A DNA stretch of 64,000 nt from Tetrahymena thermophila SB210 (taxonomy: Eukaryota > Ciliophora > Oligohymenophorea > Hymenostomatida > Tetrahymenidae), in the NCBI RefSeq assembly GCF_000189635.1, contig NW_002476381.1, positions 186,001 to 250,000 of the forward strand, written 5' to 3'. Under the pieces are notes generated by a model that did not search any database, was not told the DNA's origin, and was given only the letters and a program-made list of their open reading frames with translations. Shown here piece after piece: positions 10,469-25,800 of the stretch. Made by a program: the position numbers and the translations under genes. Within the stretch, counting starts at the first letter, position 1; the number at the start of each line of letters is the position of its first letter.

Positions 10469-11819
10469 CGTTTTTTTTTTTATTTAATGTTTTTTTATTT
10501 TAAATTTAATATCCCAATAAGCTTTTTGAGTTTTTGAATGTTAAATCCTTGATATGTTCCCTAATAACTTACTTTAAACACAATATTAAAAAGTAAATTG
10601 GGTAATTATGATTAAAATTTAGAATGTGATACTTTACTTTTACAAAATATCAAAAGTTAATTAAACACTAATATCTAAGTAAATCAAGTTATAATTAAAG
10701 TAAATTATTTTTAATCTAATCAATTTTTACCATAAAATCGATTATTTTAATATTTAGATCAAAAGTTACTTACCTATGACTTTCAAGCCATTGGTATAAT
10801 TTTATTGTATCGCTTACCTCAATGCCTAAATTTACAATTAAAATAAATTTTTAAATCAATAATGAGATATTTATTATTTGTTTATGAATAGAATAGAATT
10901 TTTTGAATATTACAAATATCAAAAGCAAAAAAAAATACAAAAGCAGTTTTTGCTCAGGATTTACTGACTACTTAGATCTAAATAAGTATTATGGAATAAT
11001 ATAATTATTTTAAATCAATAAATATTTAACTTACCATAAAAATTAATTGGAATAAATAATAGTTAAGTATAATAAATAAAAAGTTTATAAAATGATAATA
11101 AGCAAATCTTTGAATACAGAAATATTAACATAAAATATATATAACTTATCTATTATTAATGATAAGTATTTATAAATAAAGTTTTCTAGTTATTTTATAA
11201 ATTAGATTTTAACTTTTTTTTAAACGAAAATTGTATTTAACTTTTTAAATTTGGTGATAAAAAATATAAATAGAAATTAAACAAATAAATTTGAACTCTA
11301 AAGTAATAAAGAAAAAATCAAATGTAAATAAATTAATTGTAAATTTAATAGTGAAAAAAAAGAAAATTATTAATCTATTTAAGGAATTATATTTATTTTT
11401 TCATAAAATTATTAACATATATTAATTTTAATAACTGGCTTCTTAAAAATATTTTAATTATCTTTTTTATATTTTAAAAACAATTTAAATCCTTTATTTC
11501 TATTGATTATTTATTACAAAATCTAACAGGGAAATTATTTATTTTTTTTAACTGAAATTGCAAGAAAAAAGTTAATATCTTTTAATTATTTAATAATTTT
11601 TTTTAGATTATACAGTAAGATAAGCCAATACATAATATATTAATAATTTAGATTGCATAAAAAAACTATTTTCTTTAATTTGTATTAAGTATTTGGTTAA
11701 CAAATATTTTCAAGATATTTACAAAGCATAACAATTGGTTAATTTATTTAAATAAAATATACTTATTTATATTTATAAATCATTAAATATAGTAAATCTA
11801 ATATTAATAATTAAGGTGA
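10469..11819. other. Gene-free AT-rich stretch upstream of the MACPF gene
   Basis: Should include the MACPF promoter. No reading frame, repeat or structure of note. Confidence 0.55.
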
Positions 11820-12609
11820 GGATATTGTATTTTTATTAAATTATTTAGGATTTGCTTTTGGTATTTTTCTAGTAAGATTTGGTTGAATCTCTTTAACTTA
11901 ATTTATGATTAATTATTTTTACAATAAATAGTGAGCAATTTTATATTAATTATAATTTAATAGATATTAAAATATATCTTTGTATATGCTGATGATGTAT
12001 ATTTATTTGTTGATTGTAAACTTAATTTAATAAAAATATACTTCTACCCACTTACGCCTTGCTTCTTAAGAAATCCAAAGTTATTTTTAATTTATAAAAG
12101 AGTGATAAAACTAGCAATCATTTTTGTCTTAAAAAAATCAAAGCAAACTCTTTTAAGCTATTTCAGACCTTTAAATATATTATTAAGATATTTAAATATC
12201 ATAAAAACTATTTGTAAAGTGAATACTTCATGTTTTAAAATATTTAACAAAGAGTTATTTAAGAAAAATTCAAGAAAAATTATTTTTTATTTTTTCCCAC
12301 CTTATTTCCTTAACAATTTAGCCCAATAGTAAGATATTTTCGTTTTATATTCTTCAAAGTAATTGTTAAAATTATGTAGGAAATAACAGATGTTGGTCAG
12401 GTACCTGATTATCTAATATATGATAAGTGAAGATAAAATAAAATCTAAAATTATGACTCATTTCTCTGCTTCAAAATTAATAGATTTAGCATAAGATAAA
12501 ATAATAAAAAATAATCTTTTTTAATTTAGTTATTTTTATATTTTAAATATGTAAATAGATTTTAATTTTTAAATGCAATATTTAATATTTTTATTAAAGT
12601 AATAATGAT
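11820..12609 (+). mobile_element. Decayed reverse-transcriptase-like frame (LINE-like remnant)
   Basis: A frame open for about 790 bases with Gln-read TAA/TAG and no credible start. Around 11979-12017 it reads IFVYADDVYLFVDCK, which matches the reverse-transcriptase catalytic motif: hydrophobic strand, YADD, hydrophobic strand. YADD with these flanks is typical of non-LTR retroelements. Downstream is a Lys-rich segment (VLKKSKQTLLSYF), where LINEs carry a related NLKKSK-type block. No endonuclease, no poly-A tail and no target-site duplication was found, and the rest of the domain is poorly conserved. A chance YADD in AT-rich DNA is the main alternative. Confidence 0.35.
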
Positions 12610-12874
12610 TAGACATTCTATTGGGTATTTAAATTTTAAACAAAACATTAGATACATTATTATATATTGAACTTTTTTAATAGCTTAATTTGATAAATAC
12701 TTTGCAAAATTTTTTCCAAACAAACTAAATAAAAAGAAAAATAATTTTCCACTAAAAATTTAAGCAAATTTGTGTCATAGAAAAAAAACAAAAAACAATT
12801 AATCAAAGTTTAAAAAACAATTTTTTTAAAGAATAAAATTAACATATTAAATTTTTTAATAATTTATATTATAA

Positions 12875-15800
12875 TCATTATTTTTGATTTGGTTTAAAGT
12901 ATGTATTGTTGCTATGATGTTCGAAACCTTTTATATTTATTACATTAGCTTCATTATTAGGAGGTGTTTACATCGAGTCAGAATTAGCTATATATTTGTC
13001 TTATACATGAAGCTATTAGTGCTATGGATTGTATTCTTCATTTTTATTTACATGAGTTAATTCAATTTATTGAGGATTTTATTAAATCATGTTTTATTAT
13101 TGTTATTAATGATTATAGTGGTTATGATTTCCCTTTTTCTTAAAGTTGAGGGGAATAGAATTTGTAGCAAAGAGATTAAAAATTTATTCAATAGTGGCTT
13201 ATTTAACTGAGTAATTATCCACTTGTAACTTAGCTTTATTTTATTCAAATAATTCGAACATTTTTCCAATTGAAATATCTGATTCAATTCTAAAACGATA
13301 GAAATCATCAAAATGCTCTATAATAGTGAATTATCCCAAGTTTTATTAGATAAATTATTTAATTACATCACCGCGTGTTTCTAAAATAATATATTAGGCT
13401 AATGATAATACACTAACACCAAATGAAGAATTCAATCTGGCATAAAGCTAAGAACCCTCTCCGTTGGCTTAAATTTTTTCTTGGTAATGCATTCCATTCA
13501 ATCTTTATAAGTAAGAGTGGAGTTCATTAAAGTGAATATGCTTTAAAGCTTCTTATTAACTAATACCAAGGCTTGATAAGTTGCTAATCAATTCATCATC
13601 TGAAGGTACTGTTAGCTTGATTTCAACTTCATAACCTTCACCAAATTTATCTTTAATTTGTTAAACCGTTCCTATACATTTAAGTATACCCTCAACCTAA
13701 ATAGCAATACGAGTAGATAATGCTTCTGCTTCTTCCATAGAGTGGGTTGTTAGGATTACGCTAGATGCTTTACGTTTTGTTGAAATTCTAGAAATGACAC
13801 TCCACATAAAACGTCTTGCAGCAGGATCCATGCCTGTTGAAGGCTCATCTAAGAAGACAGTTTCAGGATTACCAAGCATAGCTATGGCAACAGAGAGTTT
13901 ACGCTTGTTACCACCACTGTATGTACCAGCTAATTTATGTTCAAATTCAGTTAAATCCATTTCTACTATTTTTTATTTGACAAGACGCTCTCTTAGTTCG
14001 TAAGGTATTCCCTTAATTGCTGCATAGAGTTCGAGATGTTCTCTAGCAGTTAAATTTTCAATTAAAGCATCGAATTATGGGCAATAACCGATATGAGCAC
14101 GTGCTGAAGAAAGCTCTTTTGATACATCATAGCCATAGATATGACATTCACCAGAGGTTTGATTTATTTCTCCTGAAAGGATTTTAAAAGTTGTTGTTTT
14201 ACCAGCTCCGTTCACACCTAATAAAGTGAAACATTCACCATTAGAAATACCGAAAGAAACTTAATCTACAGCTACTTTAATACGGTCTTTATTTGGAATG
14301 AAAACTTTACGAAGCTTATTTACTCTGACAGTAAAATCACTTGGTTTAGAATTTTCAACTCTTGTAATTTCTTTTTGAACATCTTCATCATATTCTTTAG
14401 GTACATATGGAACTGATGCTTCGTTACTGATTAAACGAGATATACTGCCAATATGTGAACCTATTTCGATTGCAAATACTAAAAAGAAGTAGAAGAAACC
14501 TTCTACAAATGTAAGAATAAGGTCACCACCAGAGATATCCAAAGAAAAGGCTGATTGAGGTGTTTTAGAACCATCAAAGAAGGCATAAAGATTACGATTT
14601 CCTATATTTAATATACCATAACCAAAGCTAAAGGAAGGTATGATTCTTAATATCCATCCAACTATTATACCAGCATCTCTTGTTGATTTGATAATTCTCA
14701 AGATAAAAATAATGAGAGGGAAAATACCACCAGCCATAAAGTTTATGAAGAAAGCTGCAACCTATGCATTACCATAATCTTCAAAAAGGAAACCAATAAA
14801 GTAAGTGAAGGGGATAACACTCCATCCATAAAGGAATAGAAGCAAGACAACAGCTCCCATGCAATCATCAGCTGTGAAAGCACTGATATTATATGCATAA
14901 ACCATGCAAATAGCAAAAACGGCAGGAATTATATGTTTTACCATATCTATTAAATAGTTACTGAACCAATAACTAAAAAGTCCAACACCACTAACTAATT
15001 ATTAATGTTTGATTTTATCAGTACGTTCTTTAACAGTAAATGTGATAATGGAAGCGGGGATGAAGGAATAGGCTATAGCATAAATAAAACTAGCAACAAT
15101 ACCAGTTGCGCTACCTTCAAAGCTTTTAATTTCTTTTGTTAAAGGTAAAGGATCGTTTGTAACAGTAATGGTTATAGTTGGCAAGTTATTTTACTTCAGG
15201 TAATAATTAATTATTGCATTATTCATTTAATTCATAGCAAAAGGTGCTGCATCTCTATAAATGGTGTTAATTTCTGCTGTATATGAATAAGTAGTTGGTG
15301 AGATAGAATTGATATAATAACCAAGAACAGAATCAGTATTTTTTTGATTAAAAACTTCGGTGTCCCATAAATTTGGAGTAATAGCAGTTTGATATGGTTT
15401 GGCAAAATTGTAAAGTGAGCTATTCACGAAGCTGCCAAATATACCATCAGCAACTTAAGAAGTTATTGAAGGATCTTTGCTAACTACTGCATTTAAAGGA
15501 GTGGGGAAATTGCTTGGGACAAGCTCAACTGCAGGTGATTCTTAGATAAATTTAATCAATGTTAAGCTTAAACCAAAAACAACAACTAGGCATGGTAAAA
15601 CTACTTCACAAAGAAGAGAACGAACATCACGTTTGAAATAGATAGCACGTTTAACAATTTAGGCCCAAACATGAATGAAGAATAATTTGGATGACTTTGT
15701 GATTCTTATCTTTTGGAAATCAATATTATCAGCTTCATTCATGGTATCTTCTTCAATTTTTTATTGTTCAACCGATAAACGCTTTTTTTCTAGATGTAAC

Positions 15801-18617
15801 TTTTCTAAACGTATTTATTCTTTCTTTTCTTCTTTTAAGTGAGCAACACGCAAGAAGACTTCTTCGAGAGTGGTAATAGAAATACCATAAGATTGGATAT
15901 TTAATTATTCCAAACTTTAGTCAAGACTATTGAACATCTGAGGGAAGGCGCTTATTGATTCATTCTTTAATTAAAATCCTATTTCAGCTGAGACATCTGA
16001 GAGAATTTTGGCATCTGGAATAAACTTTTAAATGAATTATTTGATTGGTTCTGAGCTATCAGTAGGATTCTTTTTAACTATTGTAAGATTATATCCAGTA
16101 CCGAATTTATTTTTCAAAAATAGAGGACGACCTAAACAAACAATTTAACCATCTGCCATAATACCTATTCTATCACCTAAGTAGTCAGCTTCATCCATGA
16201 AATGTGTAGTTAAACATATAACCTTATCATTTTTATAGCGCTTAAGCATATCCCAAATATGTCTTCTAGCTGATGTATCCATACCACTTGTGGGTTCATC
16301 TAAATAAATTAGCTTACTTCCACCAATAAATGCTATTGCAACACTCAATCTTCTTCTTTGACCTCCTGATAAATTTCTGGCTAACTCATTAGTTTTTTCA
16401 CCAAGATCTACATCTTGTATATGTTTAAGAGCTTCTTATTAGATAAGCTTAGAGTCAGTCATACCTTTAAATACAGCAAAAAGTTCAAGATGTTCCTTCA
16501 CAGTTAAGTTATCAAACAAGATATCGTATTAAGGACAAACACCCATGAAGGTTCTGATATCACTCATTTCTTATTATACATCTTTTCCTAATGCTATTGC
16601 CTAACCATCAGTCATTTCATACATTCCTGTTAGCATAGAAATTGTTGATGTCTTACCAGCTCCATTATGTCCTAGAAGGGCAAAAATCTAACCATTGTAC
16701 ATAGTAAAGCTGATTCCATTTACTGCTAATTTTCCTGAAGAATAAACTTTCCTTACATTTTTAAGAGTTACAACTTAGTTTAAGGCTTCTTAATCCTTCA
16801 AGTTTTTAGCTACATCTTCAACATTATCATCAAAATTGATTGCAGCTTCTTCATCATTTACTTTGCCTAAAAGTCTTTATCTTTTTTACTCAGGAGTGAG
16901 CTTCTTTCTCCATATCCAATTAATGAAGAATAAAGGATGTTACTTTTTACCAAAATCATTTGGGAAAACTTAGTCAAAGTAAATAGAAAGAATAATAAAT
17001 ATAAAGATATTAAGAATATTCATTCCCATATTGACAGAAATTGAGTAATTATCAATGGTTTATCCTAGATTAGACCAAGTAATACCTCTCTATTAGGCCT
17101 CTATGAGCAAGAAAACATCACAGGCAAAAGTAGTTCCTGTATGAGAGAGAATAGATGCACTGACCTTGGTTTATTCAGTTGGATCAGAATTACCTTAAAC
17201 GATAAAAACAACCATGTACTAAAATAAGAAGAAAACCATTGCGACTATATTTCCAATTCTTGCCTTTGTGAAGAAAGTTGTAATAAAGAGACTCTAAAAA
17301 ATGAGGGAGATACCAAAAAGCAAGTGCCATATAAAGAGGACACTCCAATCTGTGTGTTTGAAAATTGCACCATTTAAAACTGAAGCAACTAATAAACTAA
17401 TCAAGACATATATAATGAAATAATATAAAACCCAAGAAACATAAAAGCTCGCATCGCTCATACCCATAACTTTCATACCTTCTCTAATTTTCTTTTCTTT
17501 TTCAATTAGTAAACCATAAGTCATCCTGAGGTAAACCAAAATCATAGGTAAAATGACATATACTGCAAAATTTCCTTTCAAAGTAGTGGAAAGAGGATCA
17601 TTACCATATTTCTCAATAGTCATAGAAGTAATGCTAGAGAATATTTTCATATTCTAATTATTTGCTACCTGTCTAAAAATGATATTATCTATTTTATTAA
17701 AAAAATATTACTTTTCTAGTAAATAGACAAAACTTTTAAAAAATTCAATTTTAATTTTTAAATCATTAAGATAGCTCTATGTTATCAAAATCCTTATGCT
17801 TATAATTTCTGGCTAATAAAAATTATGCTATTATATCTATTTAATATGAATAAAGTATATATCTCTATATTAATTACCTATCCAATTTTGAATTGTCAAG
17901 AATCCATTATCTCTCCAAGGGTAAAAATAGTCTTTAATCATTTGATAAACATAAGTGAGAACACTTGGATCTAACGTATTCGGAACTTCTAATTGATTTT
18001 AATCAGAAGTATTAAAGAGGAGCCTATATTTGAAATTATTGTTTTAATAAGAATCTACTGCTACACCAAAGCAAATATCTTGATTGTATCCTGAACCGCT
18101 AATATAATCTGTTAAATCTTAAATATTGTTATAGGATTTCACTTTATATTTTTTGTAATTAGTAAAAATATTTGCTAATGGTTAAAGCAGGTTTCCTGGG
18201 TCTACCATAGCAATATAACCATTTCTATAATCTGGAAAATCACTAGTTTTTCCAGTTAAACAATCTTTTATTTAGATTGGCAGAGGTATGTTGTGAATGG
18301 GATCGTTGACAGGAGTGCTATCAGGAAGAAATGTAGAATATACTGGCAATAAGTTATCAGCCTAAATTAATAAAATGGTAAAATTTAATTGGAATATATA
18401 CTTAAATATTAAATTCTACATAATTTTTAGAAACATAATATGGGTCTATGAAACTCTCTTAATCTAAGTAATCGATTGAAACCTATGATCTAATTAGGAA
18501 AAAGAAACAGCAGAGGAAAACTGGTAGAAATACTTCTAAGCAAGAGCAGCAGCAGTTTCTCTTCCATAGTATATAATTTTTGCGCATTAGCGCTTTAAGG
18601 TGAGTTGAAAATTTCAT
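12875..18617 (-). CDS. Full-length ABC transporter, subfamily A
   Basis: Three exons on the minus strand: 18617-18420 (or 18617-18402), 18361-17878 and 17664-12875. Introns are about 40-58 bp and 213 bp; the predicted protein is about 1823 residues. Two half-transporters are fused. TMD1 has a first helix at about 33-48 and a helix bundle at about 240-440. NBD1 has Walker [10 protein letters not shown] (about 558), [10 protein letters not shown] (about 657) and [13 protein letters not shown] charged linker precedes TMD2. NBD2 has GVNGAGKTT (about 1376), [10 protein letters not shown] (about 1474) and [12 protein letters not shown]. Both ATP sites look intact. The large loop after the first helix and the YSGGN signature are typical of ABCA proteins, which move lipids across membranes. 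The Gln/Asn-rich tail of about 80 residues is ciliate-specific. The 3' acceptor of intron 2 (GACAGGTAG) was chosen because only it keeps the frame. Confidence 0.95.
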
Positions 18618-21600
18618 TTTGAACTCTTTTTTTGTAAAAATTGCTCTATTGTTTTACTGAATATTAATTTTATTAAAGTTTTATAAAAAATTTTTGATGA
18701 TTAATTAATTTATACTACCTTAGAGCAATAAATAAAATTAAAAATATAAATAAATATAGTACGCCAATCAATCAATATCCATGAATTATATTAGCTTGAT
18801 TGAATGTAATTTAAGCGTAGAATTTAGTACTAAATAAATTGTATTTAAAAGACTTTACAATTCTTTTTTACTCACTCAAATTGCCTAATTTACCAGACGA
18901 AAATTTATTTATCTAACTTGTTTTTTTTTTTTTCTAGAAGAATTCTTATTAAAATCTATTACATCTTTCAAATTTAAATTTCAAGATTTAATATAATAAA
19001 ATTTAAAATTAACCATTTCTATATCAATAAAATAATAAGCACTTACTTCAAACTGCATTTTTTTAATTTTCATAAATCTATTTTTTGAAAATGTAAGATA
19101 ACATACAGATGAATGAATATATTTGATTCTATCCAAAAAATATTAGTTTAAGTTAATTTGCCAATAATAAAATATTTAAAGTTATTAAAAATTTAACAAG
19201 TAAAATTGTAATCTTAATTTTTATCCATCAAATTAACGTTTAAAAATTTAAAACTATGTGACATATTTTTTTGGAAATTTAGGTACAGCGTTTACGAAAG
19301 TTCTAAATAAAAGTTAATAGAACCAGTACTTAAAATAATATATATGCTTTAACTTCAAAATAAAATTGAGTTATAGGCAGTCTAAATACAGCTTAATAAA
19401 AAAAATAAATTACAATTATATGCAATAGATAATATATTTAAGTAAAATAATATTAACTATAGAGGACAATTAGTCAGTCAATAAAATTTAAATTCATTTG
19501 ATAAAAAATACAAAGGAAAAATAAGTATCAGAAATGATTAGTAAATAATTTACTTTACTCCAAATTATGTGCTAAGATAGCTCAAATCACAAATTAATTT
19601 ATTTACCTTTGAGCAAATAGATTTCGATTATATTTACATCATTCTATCAATAAATTAATTAATCAATACAATACTATTATTTAAAATGAGAGATTTCTTT
19701 ATTGAAAAAACATAACTAAATTGATATTTTTGTTTACAAAAATTTTTTACATTTCAAATTTATTACAAAAGCCTGAAATAAATAAATAAATTTAAATTTC
19801 AATATTCCAAAATTCCGTCACTTTCTTTAATGAATATAATACAATAATAAACTCCTTTATTTCATATTTTATTTATGACATTTAGAAGAAGAAAAAAATG
19901 CAAAAATACTAAAAAAAATAAGTAATTAATTATTTTTTTTACTATTTGCAACTTGCTTATTTTAAGATTAAAGAATTTAAAAATATTCAAATTACTCTTT
20001 TTATAATGTTTTTTTAATACTAAAACTTTCTGAAATAAATTCAGATTTTAATCGATAACTTTCTATTTTACATTTTTTATTGCATCAAATCGCATTTATC
20101 AGATTTTACTTTAATAAAATTAAATTTTACAATATTTTTCAAAACTTTACAAATTATTATGTTGGTGCTTTTTTGATTATGTAATCCTAATAAATCATCA
20201 ATATAATAGCCTAAAATGTTAGCTTAAAATTTTAAGTGTTATCTCAACTACAAAGTCTAATAAAAAGGTTAAAATTTTATGAATTCAAAAAATATTAAAA
20301 AATATAATTCTAATTTTATAGTTTGAATGATATTTTGTTAATATTTCAATAAATATTAATGGAAGATTACTCACCATTTTATGTAAATTTATATAAAAAT
20401 AAATGATAAAAATTAAATAAAGAAGTTAATCACTTTTAAAAAGGTTTTCTCTAAAATGCTATTTTTAAAGAGCATTTACTTCAAAAGTAAATTTTATAAT
20501 ATTAAACAATATATTTTAAATAGCTTTTATAAAAATGCATAAAATAAAATCTAAAAAATATCTGTAAGTATTTATTTAAGTAATATTTTCATTAGTTTTT
20601 TAAACAAACAAAATAAATAATACAGTTAAAACTGCCAAACTGGGCACTCTTATTGGCTGAGAACTGTTTAAAAAAGGTTTAATATTTTGTCACAAATTAA
20701 ATTTTTCATTATAAATTCTATTTTAAACAGAACACTTCGATATTTTGAATAAAATTTTATGTCCCACGTGTTTGTTCTTAGTTTAAAAAAGTTTCACTTT
20801 ATTTAATAGTTTTAATAATAAGTATTTCAAATAAATTTTTATTTATTTTACTACTTTATAATTATAATTTTAAAATTATTTCATAATCAACTCTGATAAA
20901 CCCCGCCAAAATTAAAGTAACTAACTTGCTCTAAATTAATTTTTGTATTTTTATTGTTAGTTTTTTACAACATTCATAGAGTTTTTCAAATTCTAATAAT
21001 AACTTAGTTGAATTAAGCAAAAATAAAAATAAATAATTTTGATAATCAATTTTTTAAAAATTTTATTAATTAGCACAATAAGAAAACTTAAATTAGTTAG
21101 ATTTGTAATTAAATTGGTGAAATATTTTATGATAATGTTATTAACTTCTACATATAATACCTATTCAGAAAATACGTAAATTGTAAAAAATACAAAATAT
21201 AATGATTATTTTGGAGTAATCATTGTAGTTTCTAATAGAAAACACTGAGATAAAATAAAAATTTTTGATAAATCAAAAATATAGAAATAAATTAATCGCT
21301 ATTAAAAAATTTACTTCTAATATAAGATTTATTGATTATATAAAAAATGATCATATTTTAAAATTGAATGCATAAAAAGTAAACAAATCAAATAATGCTT
21401 TTATTTTTTCTAGAGTGATACTAAAATCCAAGTATTCACTTTTTGATTAACTAAAAAATTTTTTAATTTTAAATTAAATGCATTTTAATCATAGAAAAAT
21501 TTAAAAGTAATAGGATAAAATAAATTTAGAATCATCAAATTTAATATAGTATTGAGAAAAACAATTTTAATTTCTATATCAAATGTTTTTTGATTATTTT

Positions 21601-22848
21601 TTAATTTTATGTGTTATTTATAATATTAGAATGCAAATAGTATTTGATAATATTGATGCCAAAAAAGAACATATAAAAAAATATAAAAGTTATAAAATCA
21701 AGTTTTTAATTCGGAATTTTAGAGATTTAATTCATTAAAACCTAAATATAGTTTAAACTCAAGAATTATTGAAACTAATCTAATTAATTTAATCAAAAAT
21801 ATTTGTACATCAAAAATATAATTAAATTGTTAAAATTTAAATTGTAATAAGTAAGTTAATTGATTTTAAAGAACTTAGTTAAAATGCAATTACTATTAGG
21901 ATTAAAAGCATTAGAATTATTGAATCAAATGAAAAGACTTTTTATTCTTAATTCAATTTTTTTTAGATCCATAAATATTAATTAATTAAAAAATTTTTTA
22001 AGTAAATTTAATGAAAGAAATTATTTAAATAGCAAGCAGTTAAATAAATTATTTATTTTTTAATTTTTATTCTTATATCAGATATCTTGAATTGCTTAAG
22101 AAATAAACAAAATTAAAAATGAAGATGTGAAATATTGTTTTTTTATTTGATATTTATAATTAACTAATTTTTTGAAATAAATTTTATCAATAATATCTAA
22201 ATTAGAATGTTATTGCAATTTATAAACCTAAAATTAGAATTTTTTAACTTTAGTTTTTTGAGATTTTACATTTTACAAATTTTTATTTTTCTACTATTTA
22301 ATTGATAAAATTAATGAATAAAATTTATTTTTATTTAAACAATATTATTTAATTATAATTATAAATTTTTTCACTTATTTTATTTTGAATTAATAACAAA
22401 ATAAAATGATAGGACATTTAAGCAATATTAATTAAATGATGTTTTATAATAAATGCCTCAGTAATTTTAATTTTTTAATTTTTTTCTCTTAATTATTTAT
22501 ATTGAAGAAAAGCAAATGTAAGTAATAAATTAAAATTTTTATATGAAATTTTTACAAATAATTAAAATATATTTTAAGTGTTTCCTAATTCTTAAAAAGT
22601 ATTTAATTTTAGATAAAAATTTGAAACTAAAATTTATTTAGTGTTTTATTTAATTATATGCTTAAAAAGTCTATATTATTACTAGATATGAACATATTAA
22701 CAATCGATTAAAATAATTAGTTTAATAAAGGGAATACAAAATTTTAGTAGGTAAATTAACTATAATAAATAAATGAATAAATAATATTAAAGTTTTAGTA
22801 TTATAATTAATTATAAAGTAGTTCTATTTAATATAAAATATTTTTCTT
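18618..22848. other. 4.2-kb gene-free stretch
   Basis: Extremely AT-rich DNA between the ABCA start and the 3' end of the cNMP-domain gene. A slightly less AT-rich patch near 20620-20790 has no readable structure. No frame with codon bias was found on either strand. It must contain the ABCA promoter at its left end. Confidence 0.55.
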
Positions 22849-25800
22849 TCAGTCTTGGTAAGATTTTATTTACAAAATTTCTGTTATTTTTTTGCTTGGA
22901 ATTTTTAGTTTTTTAATATTATTTTGGGGAAAGTGAATATACCCGTTTGTATTTGCTTGTTCTGAATACTCATTAAATATAGTGCTTAATTAATTTTATC
23001 CTGCTTTTTTTAGAGTTGTAGATAAGTTTGAGAATGTTTAATTACTTTTTAATTATGTTTGACTATTTTAAATTTCCTTTTTAGTTTGTGAAAACTACTG
23101 ATTTAAGCGCTTATTTAAGATATTAGAAGCTTTTTGTAGTGCTGATGAAGGGCGAGTGCTATTTTTAACTTTTATTCTATATTTATCAATATTTATAATT
23201 TTCTAATTTTCTATATACGCAAAACTCTTAATTGATGTATTGTTAGTTTTAGCTTGTTCATGAGACTATTCTTACTAAGTTATATTTAATGGTGGCTACT
23301 CAGCATAATTTTGTTCATTTTAGGATTGAGATATCACTCTTCTTAAGAGGCTAATTGAAGAATTTTTAGTTATTTAAGATCTATAATCATTATTATGTTC
23401 CCCATTCAAGTAATGTGAGTTGAAATAGAAAATATTTGTCATTACTTTATTTTGCTGCTGATTTTCGTGTTGGATCTTACATTATACAGAAGTGGATTAT
23501 CTGCTTGTATTTTTTGTGCTTATGTCTGACTAAATGCAATTATTATTAATTAAATGTTTTTAATCATTAGTTTCTTCAGTCAAAAACTCCTTTTTGATTT
23601 TATTTTCATCAATTTTTAATAAAGTCTTGGCAGCAAAATCTTAGGATTTTGCATTGAAATTTGCTAAAACACTATGAGTTTGAAGCATTTTTTTATCTTT
23701 AATCTATTTTTTAGTAGGGCTTAGTGTAATTGCTCTTTTTCTTGAGAGCATCTTACTTTTTAAGTGCTATTTATTAGATTCATCATTTTCTTCCTAATCT
23801 AAGTCTTACATAGATGTTTAATTACTCCTAAATGAGCTATTTTATTGCTACGAAAAGACTACTTTAGATGTTTAGCTTATTGGTTTAGGGTGTTAATTGT
23901 TAACATGATTAAAAAATTATATTTAGGATTTTAAAGTCTAAGGATGCGTATGTATATTTTATATTAATTCGCTTTGGGAGGATTTTAATTATTGTAGTAA
24001 TTAAGATTTATCAAAATTTAATTGATGGTTTTCAGTGTCAGTATAAATTTATTTTTCTTGCTAATTTTTTTAGTCAAAGTTGTTACTTTTATTAATTTTA
24101 TCTAGTTAATGGAAAAGTTAAATACAATTAGTAGGTTGAATGAGTTATTCTTTAAAGAAATTTATATTATTGTTAATGGAGGATTAATGCTATTTCATTT
24201 ACTTAATTTTCAGTAATCTTGGTTTCAGTAAGCTGCTTTAGCTCTAATTCAGCTCGTTTTTATCATTTTACTTTTTGCTTTCAGAATTTTGATTTGTAGT
24301 TTTGGTTTCTGGATTTTAATATGTGGTTTTGCTTTCTAAAATAATTGAAGGAACTTTTTGTGGGCTTTTTGACAGCTAGCTTAAATCAGATGAAAAGTGT
24401 ATTGTACTTTTTGTAGAATTAGATGCATCTGATATATTTTTATTCCTGATGCTTACTTTTTAAATTGAGGAATGCAAATTTATCATTTAGTTGAGATGAG
24501 ACGAGCTCTATTAGGATAAAATTCCTGATTAAAATGGTTATTTTTGATCTGTCAAATTAAATTAACAACTATTATTTATTTAATTATTTTAATTTAGTTA
24601 AGCGCAACCCTATTAGACAGAATTTTTAATTAAAAGAGAAGATGATTAAAACTCAAGTGATTTGTTTACAATTGCTTTCCCAATATTTTGTGCATTTTCG
24701 ATATCTGAATGTAAAAATTCATTTATATTCAAATAATTTTTACTGTCCATTAAATTTTAATTTTATTTTTATTGTATTACTTTTCCTTATTCATCAAAAG
24801 CTTAGCACACAGCAAATCTATCTTTAAAGTCGCAAGATCTAGATTGCGTCATTTAAAATCTACTGTTTTGCATAATTTATTGTTTTTCTTAAATTTTTTG
24901 ATCCGTATAATCTAATCTCTGATTGTAAGCTTGTTAAACGCATTTCTCAAAAATACTATCACTTTGATTTGAAGTAAGATACTCTCTAAATTGTGAATAA
25001 TTAAAAGCATATACTTCACTTTTTGAACTAGAACAAATTGCTTTAAAAACTCTTTTTGGAAATCCATCCACTAAATTGATCTCTTCGCCAAAAATATCAC
25101 CCACCTTTAGCTTACAGATTTCAATAGATTATCTTATTTTCAAGCTAAGAGGTACTTAATTTTCTTAAGACTTATTCTAAAAAATAATTGCTTTCATTAA
25201 CTTGAATTCTCCTTATTTGACCATGTAAATCTTATCACGCTGAGAGTCTTCATCAAACACAACTTGGCCTAATTTGAATTTTTCTACTTACATGTCCATT
25301 TGCATGTACTTAAGACTATCAAAATTCCAGTTCATGCAGAAAGGATATTTAGCTAGAAATTATATTTTTTCATAGACTTCTCTTTTCTCGTATTGTCCTT
25401 TTGTAGATTGAAATATTAGAAAAAAAATATTTAATTGATATTCAAATTACTCTAATATAATTTAATTAAAGCAATCTCTAATAAACTACCATAAAATTAA
25501 TTCTCTTGACAAATAAAGTTTTCCGAATTAATTAAATTACTTGAGAGATTTTTTTTATTTTTTGCAACAGATTTTAAAAAAGTAAATAAATAAAAAGCAA
25601 AAGAAGTATTTTCAGTTGGATGAATTTTTTTACTTTTTTTTTTCTAAGTTTACAAAATAACAATTTTCTGTTGTTTTATTTGATAATTAAATTGAATAAA
25701 TTAGATTATTTTTACCTACAAGATTAAAGTAACTCTACTTGCTAAAAACTATAAACTCACAGTCTCTTTCAGTCTCTATATACGATTTATCACTAGCTGT

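Noticed and set aside
13794-14003. Plus-strand 69-codon frame
   Set aside because: Antisense shadow of the ABCA second nucleotide-binding domain.
20620-20790. Slightly GC-richer patch in the 4.2-kb spacer
   Set aside because: No consistent stem, frame or known motif; too weak to call a feature.
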